A stretch of 64,000 bases of DNA, taken from contig NZ_CANMBJ010000002.1 in assembly GCF_947496075.1 (NCBI RefSeq), positions 310,001 through 374,000 on the forward strand. The letters are read 5' to 3'. Under the pieces are notes generated by a model. The model worked only from the letters and a program-made list of their open reading frames with translations. It had not been told where the DNA came from and did not search any database. Shown one piece after another: positions 17,258 through 24,999 of the stretch (positions are counted from its first letter, which is position 1; every line of letters begins with the position of its first letter). The position numbers were made by a program, and so were the translations under genes. The DNA comes from an uncultured Tateyamaria sp. GTDB taxonomy: Bacteria; Pseudomonadota; Alphaproteobacteria; Rhodobacterales; Rhodobacteraceae.

Positions 17258-18397
17258 TTGAAAGTCGCGGCTGAAATTAAAGCAAGCGATTTTAGCACTT
17301 GGTTGGGTGCACATGCTCTTCCAGTCCAGTGCATCTCTAACATACTGACGCGTATCGGTAATTTAAAGGTGCGCGTGCCTACTACCCCTGTTTCGATAGG
17401 CCTATCGGAATACGAAGCGTGGTCGTTCGCAGCGAACGCCATGGCTCATCAGTTTCCCGATCATGCCGAGTTCATTCTAGACGTTGCGCGCAAGACGCAG
17501 GTCGAATTCGTTACGGAAGATGATGGAGTCCAGCGACCCTTTACTCTACATCGGTGTGCTGGTGATATGCCGTTCGTTTCTATCCGGTATTCAGGTTACG
17601 GTGCCGATCTGCTTGCCGTAGCACATGAATTCGGACATGCGGTACAACTTGCCGCCAATCCAGGCCAATTCATTCCACCAATTCACCGAGAGATTGCTGC
17701 ATTCTTAAGCGAGCGGGCTTTGCTGGTCTATGCAGACATGCCGGGCAGTGCGATTGCGGGCATCTTACAAACGGCCCATCGAGACGATGATGCGATTTAC
17801 CTTGGTAATGACGCGGTGGAACTTGCAGTAGCGCAGCAGGATCCAAATGCAGTTTACAACTATCGTTGGAATTATCCGGTGGCGCGCATGCTGGCCGCCC
17901 GAGCGTTCAGACATCAGCAGCCAAAAGAGCTTTGGTCCACTTTTTTGGGTCAAACTGCCTTGCTAGAATTGACCGATCTCGTCGGTGGAGGGAACATGTT
18001 GAATACAAATGAGAACTACCTGCCCGCAGTTCCCAAACCAGACAAAGAGCATCCTGCCATAAACGGCTATCGTTCGCTGGGAATGATGGCGCAGCTGGAC
18101 ATTGATTACTGGCAGGGTCAATCAGAGATGCCGATTGGTGACTACCATGCATCATTGCTTCGGCACGTGCAGGATAGGTCTGCGTTCATCGCGTTTTCGG
18201 AAGAAATGATACCTATCGGATATGCCACGTGGAGCCGGTGCCCAGACGACGATGAAGCGATCCAGATCACACGGCAAGCGGCGCCGTTTGGCGATCATTT
18301 GGCCCTTCAGAAGCACCTGAAATCTCACTTGGAGAAGCATAGGACGGTCACGTCGCGCCATGCTCGCAGCGCGCGAGAGGTGCAGACGGCATGGTGA
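17258..18397 (+). CDS. M3-like metallopeptidase fused to a HlyC-like (degenerate acyltransferase) domain
   Basis: A 379-residue protein with two parts. Residues of about 40-270 look like the catalytic half of an M3 oligopeptidase: zinc motif AHEFGHAVQ near residue 128, then HREIAAFLSERALL with the third ligand Glu 22 or 29 residues after the first His, then the NYRWNYPVARMLAARAF helix seen in M3B enzymes. M3 enzymes usually have about 600 residues, so the N-terminal half is missing. Residues of about 280-365 resemble a toxin-activating acyltransferase (IPIGYATWSR, QAAPFGDHLALQKHL), but the catalytic His position is not occupied. No ATG is in frame; the start is a TTG and is uncertain. Its end overlaps the acyltransferase gene by 7 bases. 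A leader-processing or peptide-modifying role is inferred. Confidence 0.68.
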   Translation: MKVAAEIKASDFSTWLGAHALPVQCISNILTRIGNLKVRVPTTPVSIGLSEYEAWSFAANAMAHQFPDHAEFILDVARKTQVEFVTEDDGVQRPFTLHRCAGDMPFVSIRYSGYGADLLAVAHEFGHAVQLAANPGQFIPPIHREIAAFLSERALLVYADMPGSAIAGILQTAHRDDDAIYLGNDAVELAVAQQDPNAVYNYRWNYPVARMLAARAFRHQQPKELWSTFLGQTALLELTDLVGGGNMLNTNENYLPAVPKPDKEHPAINGYRSLGMMAQLDIDYWQGQSEMPIGDYHASLLRHVQDRSAFIAFSEEMIPIGYATWSRCPDDDEAIQITRQAAPFGDHLALQKHLKSHLEKHRTVTSRHARSAREVQTAW

Positions 18398-18846
18398 ACC
18401 TCGATTACTATTTATCGACCGGCTATGCGCTCGATTTGCTCGCAAGGTCGCCCTACCACAAGCAACAGCAGCTGGGGCACTATTTCCGCACGGAAATTCT
18501 TCCTCCGCTTTGGGAAAACCAGGTCAAGTTTTACGTAACCAAGAATTATATCCCGACCGCGATGGTGACGTGGGCGTGGCTCAACGAAGATGTCGAACGC
18601 GATGTGCATGGCTCGGGCCGAACGCTGAAGCACGAGGAGTGGAACTGTGGTCGGAGACTGTTCTTTAATGACTGGATCACACCTTACGGCAATGTGCGCG
18701 AAGTGTTGCATGACGTGCTGCGCAACCTCTTTCCAGATGAAAAGTCCGCCACGAGCATTAGACGAAATATGGACGGCTCTGTACGGCGCATCTGTCGCTG
18801 GACCGGTATTAATGCACGCTGCGTGAAAGAGGACCTCGCGTTATGA
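18391..18846 (+). CDS. HlyC-type (toxin-activating) lysine acyltransferase homologue
   Basis: A 151-residue protein of the RTX toxin-activating acyltransferase family. HlyC moves a fatty acyl group from acyl carrier protein to internal lysines of a protoxin. The two catalytic residues of HlyC (His23, Asp92) have clear counterparts: H23 in SPYHKQQQ and D94 in FFNDWITPYGN. The framework LPPLWENQVKFYVTKNYIP, TAMVTWAWLNEDVER is also conserved. ATG 18391 overlaps the preceding stop by 7 bases, and the following gene starts in an ATGA overlap, so the three genes are translationally coupled. There is no RTX protein in this operon. The nearest candidate substrate is the Gly-rich peptide at 20141. Confidence 0.82.
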   Translation: MVNLDYYLSTGYALDLLARSPYHKQQQLGHYFRTEILPPLWENQVKFYVTKNYIPTAMVTWAWLNEDVERDVHGSGRTLKHEEWNCGRRLFFNDWITPYGNVREVLHDVLRNLFPDEKSATSIRRNMDGSVRRICRWTGINARCVKEDLAL

Positions 18847-19964
18847 ACGTGGCTTACCCCAAGTCTGGTTACACAACGCCTGACCAGACACTTGATGGAT
18901 TCATCCAACTGGTACAAGCTGGGTTCGAAAATCCGGAAGGGCGCCGCGGCACAGTGCGCGTTGTTGTCGATGGGTATCCCCACTTGGGGTTTCGTGCGCG
19001 CTTTTTCGATGATTTGCGCGTCGATCGACCACAAGAATACTACGAAGCGGATACTGAAATAAGATTCTCACTCTCAACCCTTGAGTTGATTTTTAGAGAG
19101 TTCGAAGTCGTGGACTGGCGCAGCCCTGAAGTCATAGGCAGCACTGAACTCAAAGGCGATCAAAGCCTCGCATTTCTTCTGGCGTTTTCCTGCTTGCGAC
19201 CAAGCGACTGGACCCGGGAACGTTTTGCCAAGGTCGCGCGAAAGCACAAGCAAAAGGGCTACCGGGACGGAGTTGTGATCCAGCGCCTCGAAACCCCAAG
19301 CCAATATCAACTCCTGGAAGCTATGGAAGAGAGCCTGCCCATCATTATCACCGGGCTTGAACCCACGCCGCCTTGCGATGATTGGTCGCTTGACCGTCTC
19401 GAACAGGAATATGGGGAAGCAGTTGTCTTCATGAGATCTGCCTCCGACCACGTCACTATGAAGCGCTTTGTTGCAGAACTGCGTAATCCTGGCGAGGGTC
19501 AGGTCAAGGGTGGATCATCGCTGGAATTCAAGAGCTATACCGAAGGGTCACGTCTTCCCGATGAGATGGCGGGCAATTTCGGCACGATGTACTTTGAAAC
19601 CGAAGACTTCGTGCCGCCGCAGCTTTGGTTTGGTGCCGTTGCGACTGACGTTCCGGCAACGCCGCTACACCGCGATCCATTGACCGGCTTTCTGTTTCAA
19701 GTGATCGGGCGTAAACGCCTCGATCTATACTCGGCCGATCAAGCCGAGTTGTTGTACCCCTACAAGTCCTACAACACGTATCAAAAGTGCTGGTTTCAAC
19801 CTGACAAGCCCGACTTTGACAAGTACCCCGAAGCAAAAGCAGCCACATGCACATCTGTGGAACTGCACCCCGGAGAGTTGCTTATCCAGCCTGCAGGATG
19901 GTTTCATCAGGTCTACGCTCTGGATAGTCCAACGATGTCAGTAAGTTACTTCTGGCGCTACTAA
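18843..19964 (+). CDS. JmjC/cupin_8-type Fe(II)/2-oxoglutarate oxygenase
   Basis: A 373-residue protein. The C-terminal half (about 160-373) is a cupin_8/JmjC domain with a plausible iron site H276-x-D278 (PLHRDPLTGF) and H355 (PAGWFHQVYAL), and a Lys/Arg-rich strand (FQVIGRKRLDLY) in the place of the 2-oxoglutarate contact. Such enzymes hydroxylate protein side chains (Asp, Asn, His, Arg, Lys). The N-terminal 130 residues (DTEIRFSLSTLELIFRE, STELKGDQSLAFLLAF) loosely resemble an SCP2 lipid-binding fold. The ATG overlaps the acyltransferase stop as ATGA. A terminator hairpin follows at 19999. It is a candidate tailoring enzyme for the adjacent peptide. Confidence 0.82.
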   Translation: MNVAYPKSGYTTPDQTLDGFIQLVQAGFENPEGRRGTVRVVVDGYPHLGFRARFFDDLRVDRPQEYYEADTEIRFSLSTLELIFREFEVVDWRSPEVIGSTELKGDQSLAFLLAFSCLRPSDWTRERFAKVARKHKQKGYRDGVVIQRLETPSQYQLLEAMEESLPIIITGLEPTPPCDDWSLDRLEQEYGEAVVFMRSASDHVTMKRFVAELRNPGEGQVKGGSSLEFKSYTEGSRLPDEMAGNFGTMYFETEDFVPPQLWFGAVATDVPATPLHRDPLTGFLFQVIGRKRLDLYSADQAELLYPYKSYNTYQKCWFQPDKPDFDKYPEAKAATCTSVELHPGELLIQPAGWFHQVYALDSPTMSVSYFWRY

Positions 19965-19998
19965 ACAAGGGAAAGCGCCTAAGTCAGATTGCGATTGG

Positions 19999-20015
19999 AA
20001 GCCGGCCGGCTTTTT
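19999..20015 (+). terminator. Rho-independent terminator after the oxygenase gene
   Basis: AAGCCGGCCGGCTTTTT: AAGCC pairs with GGCTT around GGCC and is followed by a T-run. It separates the three-gene operon from the peptide gene, which would then need its own promoter or be reached by read-through. Confidence 0.7.
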
Positions 20016-20140
20016 GATCGTGAAACGGGTGACGGTTGCCGACCAGACCAACACCCAAGTGAGCCGCCGGGCGACATGCCTGGCAAACAGCAACAGGTGG
20101 AACCTAAAAGGTCGCTGCCTGCATTCTAAAGGAACAGGTT

Positions 20141-20425
20141 ATGTTTACTAAAGATGATGTTTGCACAAATGAACTCTTCGCTCCGATCAGTTTTGGCGGT
20201 GGTGGTGGCGGAGGTGGCGGCGGAGGCGGAGGCAACCGCTTTGGCTCATACCGCGGAGCAGGTGGCGCGATCAGAGGCGTGCTCAATGATATTGCTGAAA
20301 ACCATCCGACCTATAGTGTTCCGGAGGTTGATGCACTGGCTGAACACCCCGAGGCGAATGCTGTGGGACACCCAAACGGCGACGCCTATTCAGGCCACGC
20401 TGGCGGCGATTGGGACGGTCGCTGA
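20141..20425 (+). CDS. Gly-rich peptide, candidate modified-peptide (RiPP/microcin-like) precursor
   Basis: A 94-residue peptide with ATG 20141 and a good ribosome binding site (AAAGGAAC, 6-9 bases upstream). The layout is an 18-residue N-terminal segment (MFTKDDVCTNELFAPISF), 13 consecutive glycines (residues 19-31), then a 63-residue Gly/Asp/His/Asn-rich tail ending GGDWDGR. Glycine codons vary (GGC, GGT, GGA), so it is not a simple triplet expansion. The Gly tract recalls microcin B17-type precursors. It has one Cys (C8) and one Lys (K4), both before the Gly tract. It follows peptidase, acyltransferase and oxygenase genes and faces an exporter operon. A precursor role is inferred from context, not from homology. 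Confidence 0.62.
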   Translation: MFTKDDVCTNELFAPISFGGGGGGGGGGGGGNRFGSYRGAGGAIRGVLNDIAENHPTYSVPEVDALAEHPEANAVGHPNGDAYSGHAGGDWDGR

Positions 20426-20436
20426 ACGCTCATTGT

Positions 20437-20461
20437 GCCACCCAGTCATTGTCTGGGTGGC
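20437..20461. terminator. Hairpin between convergent peptide and peptidase genes
   Basis: GCCACCCAG and CTGGGTGGC form an exact 9-bp stem with a 7-base loop. It lies 12 bases after the peptide stop and 1 base before the stop of the minus-strand peptidase gene, and so can serve both directions. There is no T-run on the plus strand. Confidence 0.6.
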
Positions 20462-20462
20462 G

Positions 20463-21362
20463 CTACTGCGATGATTGGGTGGTGTAAAATCGGTCTACTG
20501 ACATATCAAACGCCCGTTCAAAACAGATTTCCCACTCTTCAGAAGGCCCCACGCATCGATAGAAATCAAAGATGGCGTCTTCATCAGTTCGATCCAGAAG
20601 ATATTTTGCCGCAATAAAGCCTTTCTGATAGTGTAGCCGGCCATATTCCGCACGTCTGTCGAAGCGTTCCATTTCTGCAAGTGTAAAGCTGTTTGGCGGA
20701 ATTTGATTGCGGGAAAGCTGGACCACGCGGTCTAGCCGATCCTTGCCGAAGCTGGATATCTGGCTGAACAGAACTGCAACGCCTTCAAAAAGCCAAGCAG
20801 GTCCAACAACCTCCGTCAACGATTGTCCGGGGGCGCGGAGTCCGCCGTCTGTCAAATCATTTTGCACGATATGCACCATCTCGTGCGTGATGTCAGAACA
20901 GATTTCGTTGTATTGAATTCGCTTTGACCAGTACGCTTCATCGCCGACACATAGGCTGATTGTTTCGCCGGTAACAAACAGGGTGCCACTCGCGGGGTCA
21001 CCACAAAATGTGTCATCAACATAGGTGTCTTCAGTCAAAGTAATTTGGCCAGCATAGTGATCTTCGATCAATGCATCTAACGTGCGCTTGTCACGGGCCA
21101 CGAAAAATGGAATTCGGGCCTGGGATGTACGAAACTTGAGCAGACCTGTTTCTTCCGCGCACTGATCGAGAGTTTCGTTCAGGAGAGGGCTGGCAAACGC
21201 TTCCAACTCTTGAACAACCTTGACACTGAAGTGCTGCGTCTCGTGATCAACAACGCCATCGGCCAGCAGTGGAAGCGGGGCGCAGAAAATTGCAACCGCG
21301 AGGCTGCGTATGTTTGTGTAGCGACCTGCCGTCAGAATTGGTCGAACACTACCTCTCAGCAC
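20463..21362 (-). CDS. Secreted gluzincin (HExxH) metallopeptidase
   Basis: A 299-residue protein with a basic N-terminus and a signal-peptide-like segment (SLAVAIFCAPLPLLADG, about residues 20-36), so it acts in the periplasm or outside. The zinc site is HEMVHIV near residue 161, with the third ligand in PAWLFEGVAVLFS about 30 residues later, the classic gluzincin pattern HExxH...WxxEGxA. Four cysteines could form disulfides. The GTG start (21362) lies inside the end of the preceding small membrane protein gene, so it is probably the last gene of the exporter operon. A role in trimming the exported peptide is inferred. Confidence 0.75.
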   Translation of the reverse strand: MLRGSVRPILTAGRYTNIRSLAVAIFCAPLPLLADGVVDHETQHFSVKVVQELEAFASPLLNETLDQCAEETGLLKFRTSQARIPFFVARDKRTLDALIEDHYAGQITLTEDTYVDDTFCGDPASGTLFVTGETISLCVGDEAYWSKRIQYNEICSDITHEMVHIVQNDLTDGGLRAPGQSLTEVVGPAWLFEGVAVLFSQISSFGKDRLDRVVQLSRNQIPPNSFTLAEMERFDRRAEYGRLHYQKGFIAAKYLLDRTDEDAIFDFYRCVGPSEEWEICFERAFDMSVDRFYTTQSSQ

Positions 21363-21582
21363 TGTCTACACCGCGATTTTTGTTTTGTTCAGAAGTGGTA
21401 GAGTCGCGGTTTTCAAGATGGTCGGGCTTTGTTGTCCCGCCAGTGGCGCGCCAGATCTTGTGCTGCTGTGAGTCAAGGGGTGTGCGCAGCTTGATCAATT
21501 TCTTTAGGTTCCAGATCAACACCGCCAAAAAAGCAAGAATTGCGTAACCGAAGAGCCCCAGAGACTGAAAAAACTCGATCAT
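21349..21582 (-). CDS. Small single-pass membrane protein
   Basis: 77 residues: one membrane helix (about 5-25, LGLFGYAILAFLAVLIWNL), a short basic stretch (KKLIKLR), then a polar charged cytoplasmic tail rich in Ser, Thr, Glu and Lys. The ATG 21582 has AAGG about 10 bases upstream and lies 11 bases after the adaptor stop. No family is recognised. Small proteins of this shape beside exporters can be immunity proteins or accessory subunits; here either is speculation. Confidence 0.65.
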   Translation of the reverse strand: MIEFFQSLGLFGYAILAFLAVLIWNLKKLIKLRTPLDSQQHKIWRATGGTTKPDHLENRDSTTSEQNKNRGVDSAER

Positions 21583-21593
21583 TTGTCGGCATC

Positions 21594-22919
21594 TTACCTT
21601 TCACCAAGGGCAGATTGCGCCGCCTCAACTATAGGGGCAAAGAAGTAGCTTATCAACCGGCGGCTATCTGTCGTCACATCCACGGTCGCGGTCATGCCGG
21701 GCCTTATCGTGAAGGCATCACTGCCGTTTTCCAAAGTGTTTCGGGCGGGTTTGATGCGCACGGCGTAAGTCCACTCGCCTTCTGTGCTTTCGGTGGAGTC
21801 TGCAGCGACATTTGAAACCTCACCTTTGACAAAGCCGAAGCGGGCCGAAGGATAAGCATCCAATTTGATATTGGCCTGTTGGCCTACCTCCAGAAATCCA
21901 ATGTCGACGTTGGTAAAAGCCGCTTCGATTTCGACGACTTGATCTTCGGGAACAACACGCAAGATATCGTCGCCGGACTGGATCACTGCTCCGATGGTGT
22001 GAATATCAAGTTGGTCCACCACCCCCGTTTTCGGCGCGCGCAACTTGGCCGCTTCTATACGCCGATTGGCTGTCGTCAGCTGTTCGCTGAGCGTCGTAAG
22101 CTGCGCTTCGATTTCGGAACGTCGATTTAGAAGGGAGCTGCGTTGAGAGGCAACAATGCTCTGGCGCTCAGCGAGAATGGCGCTTTCGTCAGTCTGTTTT
22201 TTGGCCAACTCCCGCAGGTAGACGTCGCGCTCTTTCTCTAATGCGGTGAAGGCTTCTTGAATGTCCAGAAAGCTTGCGCGGCTTGCAATTTCTCTGTCCA
22301 GCAGCCCCTGGGCGATCTCAAGTCGCTCGCTTTGGATCTTCATGGCCGCCTCCACCCGGTCAATGTTGGCGTGGGTGACCGCAACCGATTTCCTATTGGC
22401 TTCAGTCCGTGCAGTTATTTGGTTCATCAGCGCCTGTAGGCTGTCGATCTCGGCCGCCAGTAACCTGCGTTGTTCTTTGTAAAAAGGACGGGTGTTAAAC
22501 TCCGGCAAGGTGAAATTGCTCATCACTGTTTCGCTGGCGTCGGCGTGATCAATGACGCCTGCGTCGATACTGGACACCAAATGAGAGATGCGCGCACGTT
22601 CGATCAAAAGTCGATCCATGTCCGCCGTCACCGTATTCACCTCAGCCGCGGCGTCGGTTGTATCAAACTCGATCAGCACCTGATCTCGCTGCACTCTCGC
22701 GCCGTTGGCTGTATGGATCGCCACGATCTTTCCGTCGAATTCTGGCTGGAGGACTTGAACACGGCTTAGCGGGACGACTTTGCCCTGGCCTCTTGCGACG
22801 ACTTCAACTTTGAATATGAACGCCATGGCAATGACCGCGGTAAATACCGCCATCGTGAACAATATTGTGCCATGCAGGGTCGGCGATTTGATGCTCATCG
22901 GCTCGGCAACGCGTTTCAT
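21594..22919 (-). CDS. HlyD-family membrane fusion protein (second type I system)
   Basis: A 441-residue adaptor with an N-terminal membrane helix (GTILFTMAVFTAVIAMAFIF), a half-lipoyl segment (VQVLQPEFDGKIVAIHTANGARV), a long coiled coil (about residues 100-290), the second half-lipoyl region (LRAPKTGVVDQLDIHTIGAVI) and a C-terminal barrel with VDVTTDSRRLISYFFAPIVE. It should bridge the ABC exporter and a TolC-like duct, and no TolC gene is in this operon. The ATG overlaps the ABC gene stop as ATGA, so the two are coupled. It is clearly different from the adaptor at 5131. Confidence 0.92.
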   Translation of the reverse strand: MKRVAEPMSIKSPTLHGTILFTMAVFTAVIAMAFIFKVEVVARGQGKVVPLSRVQVLQPEFDGKIVAIHTANGARVQRDQVLIEFDTTDAAAEVNTVTADMDRLLIERARISHLVSSIDAGVIDHADASETVMSNFTLPEFNTRPFYKEQRRLLAAEIDSLQALMNQITARTEANRKSVAVTHANIDRVEAAMKIQSERLEIAQGLLDREIASRASFLDIQEAFTALEKERDVYLRELAKKQTDESAILAERQSIVASQRSSLLNRRSEIEAQLTTLSEQLTTANRRIEAAKLRAPKTGVVDQLDIHTIGAVIQSGDDILRVVPEDQVVEIEAAFTNVDIGFLEVGQQANIKLDAYPSARFGFVKGEVSNVAADSTESTEGEWTYAVRIKPARNTLENGSDAFTIRPGMTATVDVTTDSRRLISYFFAPIVEAAQSALGER

Positions 22920-24577
22920 GCGAGGGCCTCGAAATCAACGATTTGGTCTGGATCTTCGAAAATCTCAGGTCGATGCGTAATGACAATCAACGTGGTTGTC
23001 GGCTTCAGGCGTGCCAGCTCTTTGGCCATTTTTCGCTGTGCTGCATCGTCCAGTGCATTTGTCGGTTCGTCCAGGACCAGAACCTTGGGTTTCTTGATGA
23101 GAGAGCGTGCAATTGCGATCCTTTGGCGTTGGCCACCTGAGAGGGCGGACCCACGCTCCCCGACTTGTGTCTCCAACCCCAATGGAAGGCGCGCCACAAG
23201 AGTGTCGGCCGCCGCAATGCGCAGGGCCGTTTGAAGATCCTCTTCACTGACATCCTGTTCACTGATCAATAGGTTTTCCCTGAGCGTGCCAGCGAACAGG
23301 TAGGGCTCTTGTGGGATATAAGCGATCTTGGATCTCACATCGTGTGGTTCGAACTTGGTTATGTCCTCCCCGCCCAGCCGAACGACACCTTCGGCAGGGA
23401 CATCGATCCCTGCTGCCAGCCGTCCGAAGGTGGACTTACCTATGCCCGACGGCCCGACCACAAGCGTAAGAGTGTTTGGTTGGGCCACAAATGAGAAATG
23501 GCGCAGAACGAGTGTACCCTTCGTGTAACCGAAAGAGACCTCTTCAAAGGTGAGGCGCGGCTCGATTACGGATAGAAGTCGGGGTTGTGCATCGAAAGGC
23601 TCCATCGGTGAGCTTACGATGTCACCCAGGCGTTGCCTCGATACCTTGATGTTTTGCCAACCTTCCCAAAGCTGCGAAAAGTTGGCAATTGGATCGGTCA
23701 CCTTCCCGGCCAGAAGGTGAAACGCAATGAGCTGTCCTAGTGTCAGTTCTCCGGCAAAAACGAGGTTCGCGCCGACATAAATGATCGCGATGGTGACGCT
23801 GCGTTCAACAATAAATGTCAACTTGTCGCTTACTATGTTGAGCAGGCTTACCCGGTAGCGCGCGTTTAGACTGTCATAGAGCGTTTGATCGAGACGCTCT
23901 AACATCTTGTCTTCAGCACTGAGAGCCTTCACGGCGGCTATCCCAGAGATGTTTTCGACCATCTGTGTCTGATGGCGCGCGCCAGCATCGAACTGGACTC
24001 TGAGGCGCTGTCGCAAAAAGGGGCCCAAAACAAAGTAAACAAGTGCCTGAAGCGGCAGAGCGATCAGCACAATCATCGTCAAGGGGACAGACAATGCCAG
24101 CAGAACACTGATGTAGATGACGACAAAAAGGAGGTCGAGAAAGACACCAGTTGTTGTGCCAACTAGAAAGTTGCGGATCGTCTCCGTCTCTCTCACCCGG
24201 GCGATAGTCTCTCCGACGGACCATTTTCGGAAGTGGCTGAGCGGCAATTTGAAAAGGTGATCGAAAATGCGGGCTCCAAAGTCTCGCGTCACCTTGTTGG
24301 CTGTCAGCACCCCCAAGAGGTTGGAAAGGATTTCAAACCCCATCTGAAACAAGCTCACCGCCGCAAAGATTGCCACGACGACAACAAGCGACGCCTCTCG
24401 CTGGAACGGCAGGATACGATCAATGATAACTTGAAAAATAAACGGTTCGACTAGGCCAATCAGGCGAAGGCAGATCGCAAGAAAGACCAGTTCGACATAA
24501 AGAGGAGTGTACTTCCAGAGAGATCGAGTGAACCATGAGAGAGGGATTTCTCGTGCATTGGAGTCTTCAGTGTTCAC
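22916..24577 (-). CDS. ABC exporter, HlyB-like without peptidase domain
   Basis: A 553-residue half-transporter: about 20 N-terminal residues, a membrane domain (about 25-310) and an ATPase domain with Walker A GPSGIGKS, signature LSGGQRQRIAIARS and Walker B VLVLDEPTNALDD. There is no N-terminal C39 domain, so any leader cleavage must be done by another enzyme; the operon ends with an HExxH peptidase. The start is a GTG with GGAG 8 bases upstream. It is the first gene of the four-gene minus-strand operon convergent to the peptide gene. The likely cargo is that peptide. Confidence 0.92.
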   Translation of the reverse strand: MNTEDSNAREIPLSWFTRSLWKYTPLYVELVFLAICLRLIGLVEPFIFQVIIDRILPFQREASLVVVVAIFAAVSLFQMGFEILSNLLGVLTANKVTRDFGARIFDHLFKLPLSHFRKWSVGETIARVRETETIRNFLVGTTTGVFLDLLFVVIYISVLLALSVPLTMIVLIALPLQALVYFVLGPFLRQRLRVQFDAGARHQTQMVENISGIAAVKALSAEDKMLERLDQTLYDSLNARYRVSLLNIVSDKLTFIVERSVTIAIIYVGANLVFAGELTLGQLIAFHLLAGKVTDPIANFSQLWEGWQNIKVSRQRLGDIVSSPMEPFDAQPRLLSVIEPRLTFEEVSFGYTKGTLVLRHFSFVAQPNTLTLVVGPSGIGKSTFGRLAAGIDVPAEGVVRLGGEDITKFEPHDVRSKIAYIPQEPYLFAGTLRENLLISEQDVSEEDLQTALRIAAADTLVARLPLGLETQVGERGSALSGGQRQRIAIARSLIKKPKVLVLDEPTNALDDAAQRKMAKELARLKPTTTLIVITHRPEIFEDPDQIVDFEALA

Positions 24578-24999
24578 TCGTCGATCTCCACAAGCTTACG
24601 TCGCAACGCAGCGTCAACAGTGTTTGCTTTCAGGCTGAACTGACTGGTCAAGTGCTTTCTAAAACTTTGCAGCGTTGGCCGGTTGTATCATATTAAAATT
24701 TCGTGTGGCTTGTTTTTGCTTCAAGCTTACCAAGTATGCTTCGCAGAGCGTTTGTCGATCAGGCGCTGAGTAAGGGCGCTTGAAAATGTGAAGGTTTCCA
24801 GTGGCTGGCAGCGTGCGGTAGTTCATAGGATTGCCCCGTCAGTCTTCGTCCGCGCCCCTTTTGTCTAAGCAATTAAACGACTGAGCGAGGATCAAACGTT
24901 CATTCGGCTATAGACGTGCATGCAAGCGCGGAATGGTTCTGACCTGTTCCACACCCAAGGTTTCCTCTTTCATAACGAGAGTCTGCGGGTCTGGTTTTC
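24578..24999. other. Leader of the exporter operon; no gene seen
   Basis: 422 bases. The right end is AT-rich and the left part must hold the minus-strand promoter of the exporter operon. I could not pick a convincing -35/-10 pair. Confidence 0.4.

Noticed and set aside
20104-20286. Proline-rich frame (13 prolines) on the minus strand
   Set aside because: It is the complement of the glycine tract of the 20141 gene, and has no ribosome binding site.
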